Below are positions 62,692 to 64,000 of a stretch of DNA of 64,000 nucleotides, one piece after another. This DNA comes from Pogona vitticeps. Lineage: Eukaryota > Chordata > Lepidosauria > Squamata > Agamidae. The notes under the pieces are model-generated. The model did not search any database. It saw nothing but the letters and a program-made list of their open reading frames with translations, and had not been told where the DNA came from. How positions within the stretch are numbered: position 1 is the first letter of the stretch; each line of letters begins with the position of its first letter. Where the stretch lies: the NCBI RefSeq assembly GCF_051106095.1, contig NC_135785.1:103354501-103418500 (forward strand), written 5' to 3'. The position numbers were made by a program, and so were the translations under genes.

Positions 62692-62812
62692 ATGGATGTC
62701 TTTAAGAAAGGCTTCTCCATTGCCAAAGAAGGGGTGGTGGCTGCTGCAGAAAAGACCAAGCAGGGAGTGACTGAAGCTGCTGAGAAGACCAAGGAAGGGG
62801 TGATGTATGTCG
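62692..62812 (+). CDS. SNCG: Gamma-synuclein, first coding exon
   Basis: The exon is 121 coding nt ending in phase 1 at G|GTAGGT, the same first-exon size as other synucleins. It reads [20 protein letters not shown] followed by [20 protein letters not shown]. It contains the synuclein 11-residue amphipathic repeats with the KTKEGV core (KTKQGV, KTKEGV), which bind lipid membranes as a helix. [15 protein letters not shown] is specific to gamma rather than alpha (MDVFMKGLS) or beta synuclein. In mammals SNCG is expressed in peripheral neurons, retina and fat. The remaining exons lie beyond 64000. ATG context is CATCATGG. Confidence 0.96.
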
Positions 62813-64000
62813 GTAGGTGAGAGCATTCGCTTCTTGAAAGGGCATTTGCACATGCGGTGCAGCCGGAAAGAAATCCCTGTGGGCTTCGTGACCTTGAGGG
62901 AGATGATGTTACCCTTCGTTTGCCCAGTGACAAATATCAGGACCTTTTGCAAAGAGCCATGAGTTGATTGGGTCTCTCCCATGTAAGATCATTTATTAAC
63001 TGCATTTTTTATAATTAGTAAGAAGTATATGGCATGATGAAGGCAGTCTCATTTTAAAAAACACCCTCCCATGTTACCTTTGATACACTGGATCTTTAAG
63101 CTCTTGATCTGCATATGCATTTCCGTGGGAACACCTCCCATTGAACTTAGCAGGGTCTTTTTCTAGGTAGGACGGGCAGAATGGCAGTGGGGATGGTGCA
63201 TAAGGGAAGTGATGTCTGCATTTCAACTGCATTGGGGACAGCGCCCGGGGGGGAGGGGACAGATGGAAAAGTTTGATGGTTGTTGTTTGGTTCTGATTTT
63301 GGATTGCTAACCATGCTGGTTTGGGATAATGATAATTCCTCCTTTCCTGTCCTGTGCTGTCCCACTTGTTTTTGTTTGCTTGCTTGTTTTCTGAATAAGA
63401 ACAGAGCAATGCTAAGATCAGGAGGCATTGAGTTCCTCTGAAGTGTGTGTTTGTAATTCAGGGTTTCACCTTTAGCTTACTTGCAGGGGCTCGTCATACT
63501 GCAAAGGAGTAAAGGAGGCAGGACTCTTCTGACACACATAAAATCTGTATTGGAGGATCAACAACTACTGAATTGTACTATCAGTTGAGAGTTGCTGAAG
63601 GGAGCTCCGTTCTTGGTCTTCCCAAAAACACAGTGGAGTCCCTTTCCGTTCACCTTGTTGGGTTAACGGGAAATTGTCCTTGAAGCTGATTGCCTGGCAG
63701 AGAAGCAGTTGTAAGCATTGCTCCAGTCTGGGAGTAGAGGACTTTCAAATGTTTGCAATGTTGTGAGTCTAGTAGGGCTTCTTTCACATACTGGAATTGA
63801 AATGGTGTAACTGGGATGACAGGTAGATGGCAGGAAGGCGAGATAACAGAAAGAAATCAATGAGTGAAGAAAGAAAGAAGGATCTCTGCAAATACTTCCT
63901 TCCTGCTGTGTGAGCATGAATCTGGAAACATAGTTTTAATAATTTTACTCTTACCATGTTTTCCCGAAAATAAGACAGGGCCTTATATTAATTTTTGCTC
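62813..64000 (+). other. SNCG intron 1 (start)
   Basis: Non-coding sequence following the exon 1 donor. No second exon was found within the window. A MITE begins at 63954. Confidence 0.7.
63954..64000. mobile_element. MITE of the CCGTGTTTCCCC family, cut by window end
   Basis: CCATGTTTTCCCGAAAATAA followed by GACAGGGCCTTATATTAATT matches the inverted right end of the element at 320-574. Only the first 47 bp are visible. Confidence 0.75.

Overview
This is vertebrate genomic DNA, and the evidence points to a squamate reptile, probably a lizard. Three genes appear in the order and orientation I recall for human 10q23.2: BMPR1A (+), MMRN2 (-), SNCG (+). The squamate call rests on three Sauria/ACE-type tRNA SINEs with target-site duplications, a tRNA SINE ending in an L2-like tail, an L2/CR1-type LINE, a DIRS-type element, several terminal-inverted-repeat MITE families and many long microsatellites. 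I could not test the species.

Region 1 (1-10.8 kb, + strand) holds the last seven coding exons of BMPR1A. They run from the transmembrane exon (625-724) to the stop codon at 9803, with every splice phase closing. They encode the transmembrane helix, GS box and complete kinase domain of a type I BMP receptor. The signal peptide and extracellular domain lie upstream of the window. The introns carry MITEs and one SINE.

Region 2 (10.8-23.1 kb) is intergenic or BMPR1A 3'UTR. It contains a broken DIRS-type retroelement (10861-15242) sitting inside an older Tigger-like MITE (10839-15495). It also holds a 216-bp palindrome (18508-18723) whose two arms each carry a hammerhead-ribozyme-like motif.

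Region 3 (23.1-51.6 kb, - strand) is the whole coding sequence of MMRN2, the endothelial matrix glycoprotein multimerin-2. I assembled six exons: signal peptide and acidic leader, two EMI-domain exons, two coiled-coil exons and a C1q exon. The phases close to 2922 nt, or 973 residues plus stop. The gene is tail-to-tail with BMPR1A. Its fourth intron contains a 1.5-kb element with perfect 14-bp inverted termini and a perfect 8-bp target duplication (hAT type). Nearly all of that element's core is CpG-island-like DNA that resembles a captured gene promoter; this is the most unusual object in the window. The 16.6-kb first intron holds Sauria SINEs, an L2/CR1 LINE with its reverse transcriptase frame largely intact, and microsatellites.

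Region 4 (51.6-64 kb) is the divergent intergenic space between MMRN2 and SNCG, then SNCG exon 1 (62692-62812, gamma-synuclein N-terminus) and part of SNCG intron 1. The interval contains nested transposon insertions and a MITE that landed inside a TATG microsatellite.

The three genes are not an operon or a pathway. They are an evolutionarily conserved neighbourhood: a BMP signalling receptor, an endothelial extracellular matrix protein and a neuronal/adipose small protein. I found no clearly new protein-coding system. The unusual observations concern transposable elements and RNA structure.
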